Below, piece by piece: positions 63,198 to 64,000 of a DNA stretch of 64,000 nt. A program made the position numbers and the translations under genes. The notes under the pieces are model-generated. The model was not told the DNA's origin and did no database searches. It worked only from the letters and a program-made list of their open reading frames with translations. Location of the stretch: NCBI RefSeq assembly GCF_036181745.1, contig NZ_CP108080.1:186001-250000 (forward strand), written 5' to 3'. Each line of letters starts with the position of its first letter. Position 1 is the stretch's first letter. The stretch is from Streptomyces sp. NBC_00259. Lineage in GTDB: Bacteria > Actinomycetota > Actinomycetes > Streptomycetales > Streptomycetaceae.

Positions 63198-64000
63198 GTG
63201 GATCTGGAGAGCGTCGCGGACGAGTTGTACGGGCTGCCGCCGGAGGACTTCACCGACGCCCGCCGTCGGCACGCGGCGGCCGCCCGCGCGTCGGGCGACC
63301 GTGGCCTGGCGACCAGGATCTCGTCGCTGCGGCGCCCGACGCTGTCCGCCTGGGCCTGCAACCTCCTCGTGCGGGCCGACCCGGACCAGGCGGCCGGGCT
63401 GCTCCGCCTCGGTGAGGGACTGCGGCAGGCGCACCAGGAGCTGGACCGGGACCAGATGCGGGAGCTCGGCAGCCGGCGCAATCGCCTCGTCGGTGCGCTG
63501 TCCCGGCAGGTGCGGGACCTGGCCGCCGAGGCAGGGCATCCGGTCAGCGAGTCGGTGCTGCGCGAGGTCGAGGTCACGTTGCAGGCGGTGCTGGCCGACC
63601 CGGACGCCGCGGCGGACTGGGCCACGGGGCAGCTGGCGAGGCCCCTCAGCCCGCCCGTCGGGTTCACCGAATCCGCCCTTGCCGCCGCGGCGCGCCGGCC
63701 GGCTCCGGCCGCTCCCGCCACGGCTCCGGAGGCTCCGGCCGCCCGCGGGGACGGACGGAAGGCGCAGGCGAAGAAACTCGCCCGGGCACGCCAGGACGCG
63801 GAGACGGCCGAGCAGCGGGCCCGCGAGCGGGAGGAGGCGCTCCGTGAGGCCGAGTCCGAGCACGAGCGGGCCGAGGCACTGCTGGAGCAGGCGGAGCAAC
63901 GGGCGGCCACTCTCGCCGAGGACGTCAGGACGGCCGAGAACCGTCTGCGCGCCGCCCGAAGGGAGCTGGACGAGGCGCGGGCCGAGGAGGGCACCACGCG
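63198..64000 (+). CDS. Coiled-coil protein, C-terminus beyond the window
   Basis: The frame is open from GTG 63198 to the last base, giving 267 codons. GGAAGGTG lies about 11 nt upstream. The N-terminal 170 residues are helical and contain DFTDARRRHAAAARASGDRG and LRRPTLSAWACNLLVRADP, a pattern seen in uncharacterised streptomycete proteins. After an Ala/Pro linker comes a highly charged coiled coil (ARQDAETAEQRAREREEALR and similar) that runs off the end. There is no signal peptide. The function is unknown. Confidence 0.75.
   Translation, partial: MDLESVADELYGLPPEDFTDARRRHAAAARASGDRGLATRISSLRRPTLSAWACNLLVRADPDQAAGLLRLGEGLRQAHQELDRDQMRELGSRRNRLVGALSRQVRDLAAEAGHPVSESVLREVEVTLQAVLADPDAAADWATGQLARPLSPPVGFTESALAAAARRPAPAAPATAPEAPAARGDGRKAQAKKLARARQDAETAEQRAREREEALREAESEHERAEALLEQAEQRAATLAEDVRTAENRLRAARRELDEARAEEGTT

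Overview
The window reads as one stretch of a Streptomyces (or very close actinomycete) chromosome. It has uniformly high GC, many GTG starts with GGAGG-type ribosome sites, and several genes whose start codon lies 6-8 nt after a TAnnnT -10 box (leaderless). Its gene families are also typical: SpoIIE phosphatases, orphan ATP-binding regulators, Tat export and rifamycin-inactivating enzymes. No rRNA, tRNA, CRISPR array or intact mobile element was seen; mobile DNA is limited to two decayed IS5-type transposases near 46.5 and 48 kb.

Region 1 (1-11.7 kb) is a sugar-use locus. A secreted glycoside hydrolase family 2 enzyme with PA14 and LamG modules diverges from an operon for a YtfQRT/YjfF-like ABC importer (lipoprotein, double ATPase, two permeases), a LacI regulator and an aldose 1-epimerase. 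Three AACGTT cores in the shared spacer are candidate LacI sites. Region 2 (11.8-14.7 kb) has DUF1707, DUF899 and a membrane SpoIIE-type phosphatase.

Region 3 (15-26 kb) looks like a small regulon. A 36-bp element carrying its own promoter hexamers occurs four times: before the HxlR regulator, before its divergent SDR, before an enoyl-CoA hydratase, and upstream of a Tat-exported epoxide hydrolase. The fourth copy is part of a diverged duplication that still carries a 53-codon SDR stub. The epoxide hydrolase is followed directly by tatA, tatC and tatB, so a Tat substrate sits beside its own set of translocase genes.

Region 4 contains two rifamycin-inactivation genes 16 kb apart, rox (monooxygenase, 26.2-27.6 kb) and rph (phosphotransferase, 43.3-45.9 kb). 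Each is preceded by the 19-bp rifamycin-associated inverted repeat. Both loci also share, on the opposite side of the repeat, a good divergent promoter followed by a conserved start region and a covarying hairpin with a T-rich tail. This suggests a short divergent RNA.

Between them (28.5-34.6 kb) lies a coupled polyol or sugar-acid operon: MFS, two FGGY kinases, RHG phosphatase and a 2-hydroxyacid dehydrogenase. A deletion appears to have removed the 5' end of its transporter, the divergent promoter region and most of a DeoR regulator. Region 5 (34.8-43 kb) carries a secreted phosphodiesterase, DinB, SDR, two TetR regulators, an MBL-fold hydrolase and small secreted proteins.

Region 6 (46.5-54 kb) includes the IS remnants, three neighbouring glycine-rich secreted proteins (one with a collagen-like core), a TetR regulator and a class A-like penicillin-binding protein whose KTG triad reads STG. 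Region 7 (54.5-64 kb) has an orphan GltD, PobA, an FprA-type ferredoxin reductase, an ATP-binding regulator, a TRIC/UPF0126 membrane protein, a DHA2 MFS exporter, a GNAT acetyltransferase and a coiled-coil protein that runs off the end.
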